The notes under the pieces: generated by a model
What the model was told of the DNA's origin: nothing
The model's input: the letters and a program-made list of their open reading frames with translations, nothing else
Databases searched by the model: none
Translations under genes and position numbers: made by a program
Shown here: in pieces, positions 46,124 through 54,615 of the stretch
Numbering within the stretch: position 1 is the first letter of the stretch
Layout: each line of letters begins with the position of its first letter
Origin: Sphingobacteriales bacterium
GTDB taxonomy: Bacteria; Bacteroidota; Bacteroidia; Chitinophagales; JADIYW01
Direction of reading: 5' to 3'
Length of the DNA stretch: 64,000 nucleotides
Assembly: GCA_016699615.1 (NCBI GenBank)
Contig: CP064984.1
Span: 744,001-808,000 of the forward strand

Positions 46124-47299
46124 ATGAAAGAAGTATTTATAGTATCTATGGCAAGAACACCAATTGGAAGTTTAGGTGGTGTTTTGTCATCTATCAATGT
46201 AATTGAATTAGGAAAAATTGCTGTACAAGCTGCCATTCAAAGAGCAAATATTGATGGCAATATGGTAGATGAAGTAATCTTGGGTAATGTATTGCAAGCA
46301 AATGTAGGACAAGCTCCAGCTCAACAAGCATCTATTGCTGCTGGCATAAATACAAAAACACCATGTACAACCATTAATAAAGTATGTGCATCTGGAATGA
46401 AAGCAATTATGCTTGGTGCACAATCTATACAACTTGAAGACAATGATGTTGTGGTTGTTGGTGGTATGGAAAGTATGAGTAATGCTCCACATTATTTGCC
46501 AAGTGGAAGAAATGGAATAAGATATGGTAATGGTGAAATTTTAGATGCCATTGTACGTGATGGTTTGCAAGATCCATACAAAAAATATATGATGGGTAAT
46601 GCTGGTGAAGTTTGTGCCAAACATTATCATTTCACTAGAGAAGACCAAGATAATTATGCAATAGCATCTTATGAAAGAGCAATTGAAGCCTATAAAAATA
46701 ATGCATTTAAAGATGAGATAGTTCCTGTAGAAATAGCATCAAAAAAAGGAAATATTGTAATTGCTGAAGACGAAGAATATAAAAAATTTGACAAAGAAAA
46801 AGTGGGTGCACTTAGACCAGCATTTGAAAAAGAAGGCACAATTACAGCAATCAATGCATCTAAAATAAATGATGGCGCAAGTGCAATGGTATTAATGAGT
46901 GGAGAGAAAGTTAAAGAATTAGGATTAAAACCATTGGCAAAAATAATATCATTTGCTGATGCATCTCAAGAACCAGAATGGTTTACAACAACACCGTCAA
47001 AAGCAATTCCCAAAGCGCTACACAAAGCAAATATTTCTATTGATGATGTAGATTTCTTTGAAATCAATGAGGCGTTTTCTGTAGTGGCACTAGCTAATAT
47101 GAAAGAATTAAACATTAGTCATGACAAAATAAATGTGTATGGTGGTGCTGTTGCGTTAGGACATCCAATTGGCAACTCTGGTTGTAGAATTGTATGTACA
47201 CTAATATCTATTTTACAACAAAAAGATGGAAAACTTGGTGTGGCTGCAATATGTAATGGTGGTGGTGGTGCAAGTGCCATTCTGATTGAAAAATGTTAG
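46124..47299 (+). CDS. Acetyl-CoA C-acetyltransferase (thiolase)
   Basis: The 391 residues have the catalytic cysteine at about residue 88 (INKVCASGMKAIMLG), a second His/Glu site in FFEINEAFSVVALANM, and VYGGAVALGHPIGNSGCRIV with the second catalytic Cys and His. It condenses or cleaves acetyl-CoA in fatty-acid or ketone metabolism. It starts 70 bases after bshA; a TAACTTTA box lies between, so it may have its own promoter. Confidence 0.93.
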   Translation: MKEVFIVSMARTPIGSLGGVLSSINVIELGKIAVQAAIQRANIDGNMVDEVILGNVLQANVGQAPAQQASIAAGINTKTPCTTINKVCASGMKAIMLGAQSIQLEDNDVVVVGGMESMSNAPHYLPSGRNGIRYGNGEILDAIVRDGLQDPYKKYMMGNAGEVCAKHYHFTREDQDNYAIASYERAIEAYKNNAFKDEIVPVEIASKKGNIVIAEDEEYKKFDKEKVGALRPAFEKEGTITAINASKINDGASAMVLMSGEKVKELGLKPLAKIISFADASQEPEWFTTTPSKAIPKALHKANISIDDVDFFEINEAFSVVALANMKELNISHDKINVYGGAVALGHPIGNSGCRIVCTLISILQQKDGKLGVAAICNGGGGASAILIEKC

Positions 47300-47414
47300 T
47301 GTTGTTATTTATAATCAATCTAATTTTTATTACTTAAGAAAAATACCTAATATTCGTTATCTAACTTTTATAAAAATTGATTATTTTTAGGCACAAATTA
47401 ATTCAAATTAGTAT

Positions 47415-48032
47415 ATGAAAAATCAATTAAAAACAATGTTGGTAGTGTTATCAGTGATAATGCTAACCTTGCCTTCTAAGGCAGAAATGGGCATCAGCTA
47501 TGCAAACCTGATGAAGGACACTAAAAAATCTAAAAGTAAATCTAGTGGTGATGCTGCATCTGAAAAAGGTGATTTCGTAATCCAAGCAGACTTTAACTTA
47601 GGTACAATCTATTCTGGTTATGGTTATGGCTGGGGTGGATATAGTAGATTTACACCTGGTTTTACAATGAATTTTGACTACAATGTACATCAATATGCTG
47701 GTGTTGGTGCTTATGTAGGTATGAATTTCAATAAGAACTTCTTTATGATTGGTGTTGGTGCTAGAGGTGTTTTCCACTGGTGGCAATTGTTAGATGATAA
47801 AGTAAGTGCTGACTTAAAAGCAGACAAAATTGATTTCTATTTACCATTGCATTTAGGTGTTAAAATGATAAGCTGGAGACATGATTTAATTGATGATAAA
47901 ATGAGAGTTAGATTTAATGGTGGTTCTGGCTTAGGTTTCAGATACTATTTTACACCAAAAATTGGTATGAATTTAGAATGGGGATGGCAAGAATTAAGCT
48001 GGGCAAAAATTGGTGTGCAGTTTAAATTATAA
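47415..48032 (+). CDS. Putative outer-membrane beta-barrel protein, 205 aa
   Basis: A signal peptide (LKTMLVVLSVIMLTLPSKA) precedes alternating Gly/aromatic strands (GTIYSGYGYGWGGYSRFTPG, YAGVGAYVGMNFNKNFFMIG) ending in an aromatic strand (LSWAKIGVQFKL). This is the pattern of small PorT/OmpX-like barrels. Function unknown. A strong terminator follows. Confidence 0.65.
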   Translation: MKNQLKTMLVVLSVIMLTLPSKAEMGISYANLMKDTKKSKSKSSGDAASEKGDFVIQADFNLGTIYSGYGYGWGGYSRFTPGFTMNFDYNVHQYAGVGAYVGMNFNKNFFMIGVGARGVFHWWQLLDDKVSADLKADKIDFYLPLHLGVKMISWRHDLIDDKMRVRFNGGSGLGFRYYFTPKIGMNLEWGWQELSWAKIGVQFKL

Positions 48033-48057
48033 TAATCAATACACTAACTTAAACTAT

Positions 48058-48086
48058 AACGCAACTCAAAAGAGTTGCGTTTTTTG
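48058..48086 (+). terminator. Rho-independent terminator
   Basis: AACGCAACTC-AAAA-GAGTTGCGTT is a perfect 10-base stem with a 4-base loop, followed by a T-run. It ends the transcription unit of the beta-barrel gene. Confidence 0.92.
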
Positions 48087-48296
48087 TTTCTCTATATTTT
48101 GTATTGATACATTATTCTAGACAACTAGGACAAAATCCAAATGAAATTTATGTTCTAATTTTATAATGTAGCAGTTTGTTAATGAATTGTGACAAGACAT
48201 ATGATTAATTTCCAACCTACAGTATTTATGCTATAAAGTATTTGGCTATTTCCAGCTAGCCTAAGTATATAAAAAGATAATTATAATCTTTTATAT

Positions 48297-49913
48297 CTAT
48301 TTTATTCTTAAATAAGTGCCTAGTTTTATGATATTATCTTGAATATTATTCCACTCAATTAAGTTTGCAATTGTAATGCCATATCTATTGCTAATATTGT
48401 ACAATGTATCGCCTTTTACTACTAAATGCTTGCCTTCTTTCGGCACGTCAAGTGCATCAGGAATTTTACTATAATCTATGTCTTTATCTTGATTACTTAT
48501 CTTTTCAATACTTATTATTTTTTCATTTCCTAAAGAATCTATTTCTGATTTTACAACAGTTGTTTCTTGAATAATATATGATGAACCTGCTGTCTCAGTT
48601 TTTGGAAAAGGTTTTACTGGATTTGGTTCAACTAATTTTTTGGCATCTTCCCATTCTAAAATAGTATTGCTATCTACAGAAGTTTTATGCTTTTCTGATA
48701 ACTTAGGATAAATAGTATCTTTTATTGTAGTTGTGTTTTTCTTTTCTTTTAAGTTATCATCATAAGTTTTTATTTTCTGTTCCACTTTTTGTTCTACATT
48801 TTTTTCGTTGTCAAATCTTAATTCTGGTTTGTTTTTAATTTTACCTTTCAACACAATTTCAGAGCCAACTTTTGGTTCTTCGCCATTTTCCAATTGGTTC
48901 ATCTTTAATAAGCTACTCAATTGCACACCATATTTTTGAGATATAGACCACATATTGTCATTTGCTTTTACTTTGTGTGTTGATGTTTTAGATTTAGTTT
49001 TTTTATTTTCTACATATAAGTATTGATTGTCCAAAACAATATTTTCGTCTTTGATATCATTGTATTTCATCAAATCTTGTACACCTATTTTCAATGACTG
49101 TGCAACTTGCTGTAAGCTTTCATTGTTGTACATTTTTACTGCTTTTAGCTTATTGTGTTCATATACTTTTTTTGTTTTTGGTTTAGTAGATGTTGTTTTT
49201 TCTACTTCTTTCTTCTCATCTACTGATTTTTTGTTGTCCTGTTTTTTATTCTTTCCCTCATTACCAACATTTGGCTGATTTGGCAAATTCAATTCTACAT
49301 ATTCTGTAACTTTTTCCTTAGGTGGTTCTACTTTTATTGGCGTTGATAGAAATTGATCTGTCTTTTGTTTTTTTACATCAACTGGTTGATATGAAACATG
49401 CGTACCATCATCAAATTTATATAGCTCATACAACTCAATATATTTTATTAAATTTTCTGGATACTTCGGATTTGTGGCATAACCAGCAGCTTTCAATTCG
49501 TATGCCCAAGCTTTATAATCTTTAATATCTAATGTAAATAAATTGGCATATCGTTTTCTATTCATCAAAAATTCTGAATGGTCAATATATGATTGCTCTG
49601 CATTGTCGTACACTCTAAAACATTCATTGGGTGCATCGTCAGTGTATTTAAAAGTTTTGCCTGTCCATGTTTCATGGCATTTTATGCCAAAATGATTGTT
49701 GGTGTTTGTTGCTAAATAACTTTTTCCAAAGCCAGATTCGTACAAGCCTTGTGCTAATGTAATACTTGCAGGAATTTTTGCTCTTTTCATTTCGGCAACT
49801 GCTATATCTTTATACTTTTCTATATATGCAATAGCATCTGGATGTTGCTTATCTTGTGCATTTGTATTCATCAAGAAAATAAAAAAAGAAAGTATTATGA
49901 ATATATTTTTCAT
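48297..49913 (-). CDS. Secreted glucosaminidase with LysM repeats
   Basis: The 538 residues begin with a signal peptide (IFIILSFFIFLMNTNAQ). A FlgJ/mannosyl-glucosaminidase-type domain follows (AKIPASITLAQGLYESGFGK with the catalytic Glu, NHFGIKCHETWTGK, WAYELKAAGYATNPKY). Three LysM domains lie at about 258-303, 313-360 and 495-538 (DTLYNISNRYGITIANLIEW), separated by Lys/Thr-rich linkers. It cleaves and binds peptidoglycan, likely in cell separation or remodelling. Confidence 0.9.
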   Translation of the reverse strand: MKNIFIILSFFIFLMNTNAQDKQHPDAIAYIEKYKDIAVAEMKRAKIPASITLAQGLYESGFGKSYLATNTNNHFGIKCHETWTGKTFKYTDDAPNECFRVYDNAEQSYIDHSEFLMNRKRYANLFTLDIKDYKAWAYELKAAGYATNPKYPENLIKYIELYELYKFDDGTHVSYQPVDVKKQKTDQFLSTPIKVEPPKEKVTEYVELNLPNQPNVGNEGKNKKQDNKKSVDEKKEVEKTTSTKPKTKKVYEHNKLKAVKMYNNESLQQVAQSLKIGVQDLMKYNDIKDENIVLDNQYLYVENKKTKSKTSTHKVKANDNMWSISQKYGVQLSSLLKMNQLENGEEPKVGSEIVLKGKIKNKPELRFDNEKNVEQKVEQKIKTYDDNLKEKKNTTTIKDTIYPKLSEKHKTSVDSNTILEWEDAKKLVEPNPVKPFPKTETAGSSYIIQETTVVKSEIDSLGNEKIISIEKISNQDKDIDYSKIPDALDVPKEGKHLVVKGDTLYNISNRYGITIANLIEWNNIQDNIIKLGTYLRIK

Positions 49914-49937
49914 AAATTATATTTTAAAGTTATTATA

Positions 49938-50582
49938 TTAAATATTATTAGTTTTTCTTATAAAATTTATTCCATCTCTAATAGATAAAATTACATTTTC
50001 TACACGTTTGTCATTTGCCACTTTCTCATTAAATTGATGCAATGCCAATGTATCTTTGTCTTTATTATCTTGCGTAATTTTTCCACTCCACAAAACATTA
50101 TCAGCTAAAATGATGCCATTTGTATTTAGCTTATCGATGACTAAGTCGTAATATTTGGAATAATTTTGTTTATCCGCATCAATAAATACAATATCAAACT
50201 TATAATCTAGTTTTTGTATTTCATCAATGGCATTACCAACTATCATGGTAATCTTATCTTGCAAGTTTGCTTTTTCAAAATATTGATTGCAATTATCTGC
50301 CAATTCTTCATTGCAATCTATCGTAAATAACTGTCCATCCTGTTGCAATCCTGATGCTAAACAAATGGTAGCATAGCCTGTGTATGTGCCAATTTCTAAT
50401 ACATATTTAGGTTTTACTAATGATGATATCATTTGCAAAAAAATGCCTTGCACTTGCCCAGAAAGCATCTGTGGCAGTAATACATTTGCATTTGTAAATC
50501 TATTTAATTCTGATAATACATCCTGTTCTTTTGAAGAATACATTTGGATATATTGTTCTATATCTTTAGGTACTATATTCAT
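49938..50582 (-). CDS. O-methyltransferase, catechol/CoA family
   Basis: The 214 residues show the class I SAM fold: YVLEIGTYTGYATICLASGL, GQLFTIDCNEELADNC, FDIVFIDADKQNYSKYYDLV and GIILADNVLWSGK (metal ligands D..DN). This family methylates catechol-type or CoA-linked hydroxyls; the substrate is unknown. Its start overlaps the biotin carrier gene by 1 base, so they are coupled. Confidence 0.88.
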   Translation of the reverse strand: MNIVPKDIEQYIQMYSSKEQDVLSELNRFTNANVLLPQMLSGQVQGIFLQMISSLVKPKYVLEIGTYTGYATICLASGLQQDGQLFTIDCNEELADNCNQYFEKANLQDKITMIVGNAIDEIQKLDYKFDIVFIDADKQNYSKYYDLVIDKLNTNGIILADNVLWSGKITQDNKDKDTLALHQFNEKVANDKRVENVILSIRDGINFIRKTNNI

Positions 50583-51085
50583 TATTCCTTTTCTATAAGT
50601 AGCTGATTTTTATCTACTGCTTGTTTCTGATTTACAACAATATTTTTCACTTTTCCAGTGCCTGTTGCTTTAATAATATTTTCCATTTTCATTGCTTCGA
50701 GTACCAATAGGTTATCACCTTTTTGTACTTCTTGACCAACTTCTACAAATACATTCAATACCAAACCTGGCATTGGCGCAAGCACGTTGTCCATCTTATC
50801 ACTACCATGCGTGCTCATGCCCATTTGCTCCAACAATATATCCAATTCATCTTCCAAGTTTATCGTGTACTCGTTTCCATTTACATTAATATTAAATACT
50901 TTGTTTGCAAAATCTGCGTTTATCACTTCAATATTATATGATTTGGAGTCATCTATAGCATGATATTTTTGTTGATATATATGTACAATATCTATTTCGG
51001 TAGGTTTTCCATCAATTGATATTGTATTATTTTCAATTGCTACTTGATGTACTTTCTCATCATTATACAACACATTATACTTCAT
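50582..51085 (-). CDS. Biotin carboxyl carrier protein
   Basis: The 167 residues end in a biotinyl domain with the biotin-lysine site VLEAMKMENIIKATG and the supporting VLAPMPGLVLNVFVEVGQEV. The N-terminal half is beta-rich, the layout of the larger acyl-CoA carboxylase carriers of Bacteroidota rather than the short E. coli AccB. It carries CO2 for the biotin carboxylase at 56081, 5 kb away, so the genes are split. Confidence 0.88.
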   Translation of the reverse strand: MKYNVLYNDEKVHQVAIENNTISIDGKPTEIDIVHIYQQKYHAIDDSKSYNIEVINADFANKVFNINVNGNEYTINLEDELDILLEQMGMSTHGSDKMDNVLAPMPGLVLNVFVEVGQEVQKGDNLLVLEAMKMENIIKATGTGKVKNIVVNQKQAVDKNQLLIEKE

Positions 51086-51559
51086 TATATTTTATTTATA
51101 AATATTAAATATTATTTTACTTATATTATTTGCTACAAAATAATAAAACTGCCTTATATTTAAAAATATATTCTTTGAATACATGTTAATAAACTTTTTT
51201 AATGTAACAATATAGCAATTCGTATTGTCATCAGTCGACTAATATAATGTAGCAATTTACTAATTCAATAATGTATTATCGTTGATGATCAGTCGACAAA
51301 AATAATGTAGCAATGTTCCAATTCAATAATGTATTGTCATCAGTTGACATTATAACCGAACGTTTTATAGCATAAAAGCTGTAGAGGTTGCTGTGCTATG
51401 TGCAGACATGTGTTAACATCTGTCTAATGCAAGGGAATACATTACACTTAAACTCAACCTAAGCAAAAAAATAGGCACTACACCACATCCATAATAATTT
51501 AACATGACTTGACATTTTCATAAAAAAATATTATCTTGTGTATAACAAAAACAAAAATT
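51086..51559. other. Intergenic region with short interspersed repeats
   Basis: No gene is visible. Three related units lie at 51201-51240, 51244-51297 and 51301-51349 with the core AATGTA(G)CAAT...ATTCAATAATGTATTGTC then ATCAGTCGAC. Related words occur at 48164-48200 and on the other strand at 52829-52858. A segment AACTCAACCTAAGCAAAAAA then ATAGGCACTACACCACATCC at about 51450-51492 has a partner at about 52535-52575, so the lipoprotein gene between them is flanked by direct repeats. CAGACATGTGTTAACATCTG (51403-51422) is a small dyad. Confidence 0.5.
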
Positions 51560-52465
51560 ATGAAAAATTTAACCTTATTAATGTGCGGAGTTTTAGTATT
51601 CTTTTTATTCTCTTGTAATAAAGACAATAATGAAGAAGATAAAGCCAAAGCTGCAACAGAATTGTATTATTGTGCATGGAAAGACTCTTTAGTTGGAAAA
51701 ATTGAGCTTAACAATGGCAATTTAAATAGTATTGTAGCAAAAGGCATTGCTGACAATATTTCAGGTAGAGGTCCAAATGGGATTACTACTGATGGAACTA
51801 ATCTTTATGTTGCACTAGAAGTTAATGATGGTGCAATTCTTAAAATTTCTACTACAGGAACTGTTACAGTATTATATTCAGGAGTTGATGCAACAATAAA
51901 ACCAACTGCAATAGTGTATAATAAAAAAAATAATATGTTATATTGGATTTCTGAAGATGCTTCTAAAATATATTATGCTAATACCAATGGAACAGGTACT
52001 CCGACTTCATTATTTGGCAATGAGTCTATTGAAGCTGATGGATATGGTTTAGATATAGATTTAAAAACAAATAAAATATATTTTACAGATTGGGATAATA
52101 TTTGGGTAGGTAATTTAGATGGTACTGGTACGCCTACAAAATTATATAATACTATATATGATACCATAGAAAGTCCATCAAGTATTCTTGTTGATAATAC
52201 AAATAATAGACTATATTATACAGATGAAAATACAAATGTAGTAGCTTATGCAAACTTAGATGGAACTGGAAACTTTCATATTTTATTTGATTATGATAAC
52301 GATGATGTTGATAGAGCAGATGGCTTAGCAATTGATTTTGTTACCAATAAGATTTATTGGTCAGAGACTTTTTCAGGTAGAATAAGAGTTGGCAATTTAG
52401 ATGGAACTGGTACACCTACAACTTTATTAATTCAAGATGAGGTTTATAAAATAATACTTAAATAA
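51560..52465 (+). CDS. Lipoprotein with YWTD/SMP-30-like beta-propeller repeats
   Basis: The 301 residues start at ATG 51560 (MKNLTLLMCGVLVFFLFSC), where the lipobox FLFSC gives a lipid-anchored Cys; the earlier start at 51536 would spoil the signal. The rest is a low-density-lipoprotein-receptor-like propeller: repeated NLDGTGTPT, NKIYFTDWD, NRLYYTDENT and NKIYWSETFSGR units. Probably faces the periplasm or surface and binds an unidentified partner. Flanked by similar repeat DNA on both sides. Confidence 0.75.
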   Translation: MKNLTLLMCGVLVFFLFSCNKDNNEEDKAKAATELYYCAWKDSLVGKIELNNGNLNSIVAKGIADNISGRGPNGITTDGTNLYVALEVNDGAILKISTTGTVTVLYSGVDATIKPTAIVYNKKNNMLYWISEDASKIYYANTNGTGTPTSLFGNESIEADGYGLDIDLKTNKIYFTDWDNIWVGNLDGTGTPTKLYNTIYDTIESPSSILVDNTNNRLYYTDENTNVVAYANLDGTGNFHILFDYDNDDVDRADGLAIDFVTNKIYWSETFSGRIRVGNLDGTGTPTTLLIQDEVYKIILK

Positions 52466-52861
52466 AAAAACAAATCACAATCAGTTAGGTATATGCTACA
52501 TGTATCTAACTGATTTCTACTTTGTAGATTCAAATTTAACTCAGTAAAAAAAATAGGTACTATAACACATCTATCTTTATTAATAAATAAAACCCTTTGT
52601 GCTGTTTAAATATCTAATATATTCGCCTTTGATTGGCTTGTAGCCAACAAACAACTAACTAAATTGTATTGCACGTCATTCATCGCCATCTTTTAAAAAT
52701 AAAATCTTTCTTTTTTTAAATATACATTTATATTATCTTAAAAGCAAATATTGTTGCTCCTAAGTTGGGCGTGGATTATTATTATTTTTGTACTTAAGCA
52801 AACACACTTATCAAAAAATCACCACCACATTATTGAATTAGCACATTGCTAAATTATTCAA
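52466..52861. other. Intergenic region with terminator and repeats
   Basis: No gene is visible. AATCAGTTAG (52479-52488) and CTAACTGATT (52506-52515) form a hairpin just after the lipoprotein stop. The remainder has A/T-rich tracts, the second direct repeat (about 52535-52575) and an antisense copy of the ATTGAATTAGCACATTGCT repeat (52829-52858). Confidence 0.55.
52479..52515 (+). terminator. Terminator-like hairpin after the lipoprotein gene
   Basis: AATCAGTTAG...CTAACTGATT is a perfect 10-base stem around a 17-base loop, 14 bases after the stop codon. T-rich sequence follows only loosely, so efficiency is uncertain. Confidence 0.6.
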
Positions 52862-53569
52862 TTATCCATCAATCAAATTCAAACCTTTTAGTTTCAAGAT
52901 GATATTTGCTACAGTTAGTACATCTTTTTCGCAGTAGGTTTTTATACGCTCCAATCCGTTTTCGTACCAATATGTTTTCCCAACATCTTTGCCAGAAATA
53001 TCGTCTTTTGGCGATGGAATACCTAAACAGTGTGCTAATAATTTTAATGAAATATAATTTTTATAATCTCCAAATTTCCACAAATCCATAGAATCTAAAG
53101 AGCCATTTTCCCATGGTTTTTTGTTTTGTAGACTAAGTAGTAAATCAGGAATTTTTTGATTGTTCATAAGGCATCTTCGACAAATGTATGGTATGTCAAA
53201 TTCTTTTATATTGTGCCCACACAAATTTATTCCAGGGTTTTGTTTTGACGCTTTGTTTAGAAATGCAGTAAAATTTGCTAATATTTCTTGTTCATCATCA
53301 CCATAAAAAGATTTGGCAGTAAATTGATTGAACAATCCATCGTTGGATACTGTGCCAATAGAAATGCAAACTATCTTTCCAAATTCTGCTAAAATGCCAG
53401 CATTATTAAAATAAAATTCTGCAGGTGTTTCTTGTTCAGTTCTGTTTTTTCCTCTTTTTTCTTCCCATAGCAATTGCTCGTAACTACTAAGTAATTCTAG
53501 GTTCTTTTCTCTAGGTACGGTTTCTATATCTATGAAAATCAAATTGTTGATATTAGGAATTTGAAGCAT
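52862..53569 (-). CDS. 3'-5' exonuclease, DnaQ-like (PolB-associated type)
   Basis: The 235 residues contain the DEDD motifs: Exo I NLIFIDIETVPREKN, Exo II LCGHNIKEFDIPYIC, and Exo III with ERIKTYCEKDVLTVANI. This resembles the predicted 3'-5' exonuclease family related to PolB proofreading domains. It probably trims DNA or RNA in repair. No polymerase lies next to it. Confidence 0.85.
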   Translation of the reverse strand: MLQIPNINNLIFIDIETVPREKNLELLSSYEQLLWEEKRGKNRTEQETPAEFYFNNAGILAEFGKIVCISIGTVSNDGLFNQFTAKSFYGDDEQEILANFTAFLNKASKQNPGINLCGHNIKEFDIPYICRRCLMNNQKIPDLLLSLQNKKPWENGSLDSMDLWKFGDYKNYISLKLLAHCLGIPSPKDDISGKDVGKTYWYENGLERIKTYCEKDVLTVANIILKLKGLNLIDG

Positions 53570-53629
53570 ATGTTAAATTTATTAAGTTTTTATAACATTG
53601 AAAATATGATAGATATACAATATTAATCA

Positions 53630-53637
53630 TAATTTTG
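53630..53637 (+). promoter_or_regulatory. Promoter -7 box for the coiled-coil protein gene
   Basis: TAATTTTG matches TAnnTTTG and lies 22 bases before ATG 53659. It overlaps the alternative start codon at 53635, which argues for the downstream start. Confidence 0.5.
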
Positions 53638-53658
53638 CTAACTTTAAAAAAGTTTGTT

Positions 53659-54612
53659 ATGGAAGAACAGAAAAAAGAGAATAAAAGTTACCATTTACTT
53701 TATATTGGTTTAATTGCATTGTTGTTAGGTGGTTTGGTATTTACAAGCTTAAAACTTAAAAAACAAAAGGAAACAATAATCGTTACTGAAAATCAAAGAG
53801 ACGAAGTTTCTGCTTTGAAGGCTGAGTTGGAGTTAAACTATAAATCTGCTTTAAGTGATATAGAAACTTATAAAGTTGAAAATTCAGGATTGGATAGCAT
53901 TTTAAATCTAAAAGAGATTGAATTGAATGCGAAAAGAGCAAAAATAGATGCACTTTTATCACAAGCAGGAACAAACAAAAATGCATTGGCTCAGGCTCAA
54001 CAGTTAATTAAAGAATTGGAGAATGAGAAAATTGCATTTAAAAATTCAATCGACTCATTAATAAGTGTGAATGGCGAATTGTATACTAAAAATGAAAATC
54101 TTAATTCTGAACTAAACCTAACGAAAGAAGAGAAAGATAAAATTGCAAGACAAAAGCAATTATTAGAAGAAGAAAAATCTAAGATGCTAGAGAAGATTGA
54201 CAAAGCATCTATACTAAGTGTAGCTAATATTAATTGTACACCAATAAGAGTAAATAAAAAAGGTAAAGAAGAAGAAGTAACTAAAGCAAAAGATGCTCAA
54301 AAATTAAGAGTTTGCTTTGACATATTACAAAATAAAATTGCGCCAAAAGGCCCAACTGAATTAGTTGTTAGAATAATTGGAACTGATGGTTCTACCATTC
54401 AAATTCAGGCATTAGGTAGTGGCACATTTACTGAGGCTACAACAGGAAATGATATTCCTTTTACTTATTCTATTTCGCCAACTTATGATAATGAAACGAA
54501 ACAAGTTTGTTCTTATTGGAAACAAAACTATTCGTTCACAGCAGGAAAATATTCTGTAGAAGTTTATCAAAAAGGTTTGTTGATTGGACAAAGTAGCTTT
54601 AGTTTAAAATAG
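53659..54612 (+). CDS. Membrane-anchored coiled-coil protein, 317 aa
   Basis: One N-terminal membrane helix (LLYIGLIALLLGGLVFTSL) is followed by a long coiled coil (about residues 35-185: AELELNYKSALSDIETYKVE, KELENEKIAFKNSIDSLI) and a C-terminal beta domain (LRVCFDILQNKIAPKG, ELVVRIIGTDGST). The last part resembles a domain seen in many hypothetical Bacteroidota proteins. I cannot assign a function. The start at 53659 is supported by the -7 box. Confidence 0.7.
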   Translation: MEEQKKENKSYHLLYIGLIALLLGGLVFTSLKLKKQKETIIVTENQRDEVSALKAELELNYKSALSDIETYKVENSGLDSILNLKEIELNAKRAKIDALLSQAGTNKNALAQAQQLIKELENEKIAFKNSIDSLISVNGELYTKNENLNSELNLTKEEKDKIARQKQLLEEEKSKMLEKIDKASILSVANINCTPIRVNKKGKEEEVTKAKDAQKLRVCFDILQNKIAPKGPTELVVRIIGTDGSTIQIQALGSGTFTEATTGNDIPFTYSISPTYDNETKQVCSYWKQNYSFTAGKYSVEVYQKGLLIGQSSFSLK

Positions 54613-54615
54613 TTG

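Noticed and set aside
51200..51350. CRISPR array
   Set aside because: The repeats are drifted, only three in number, with uneven spacing and no distinct spacers or cas genes nearby.
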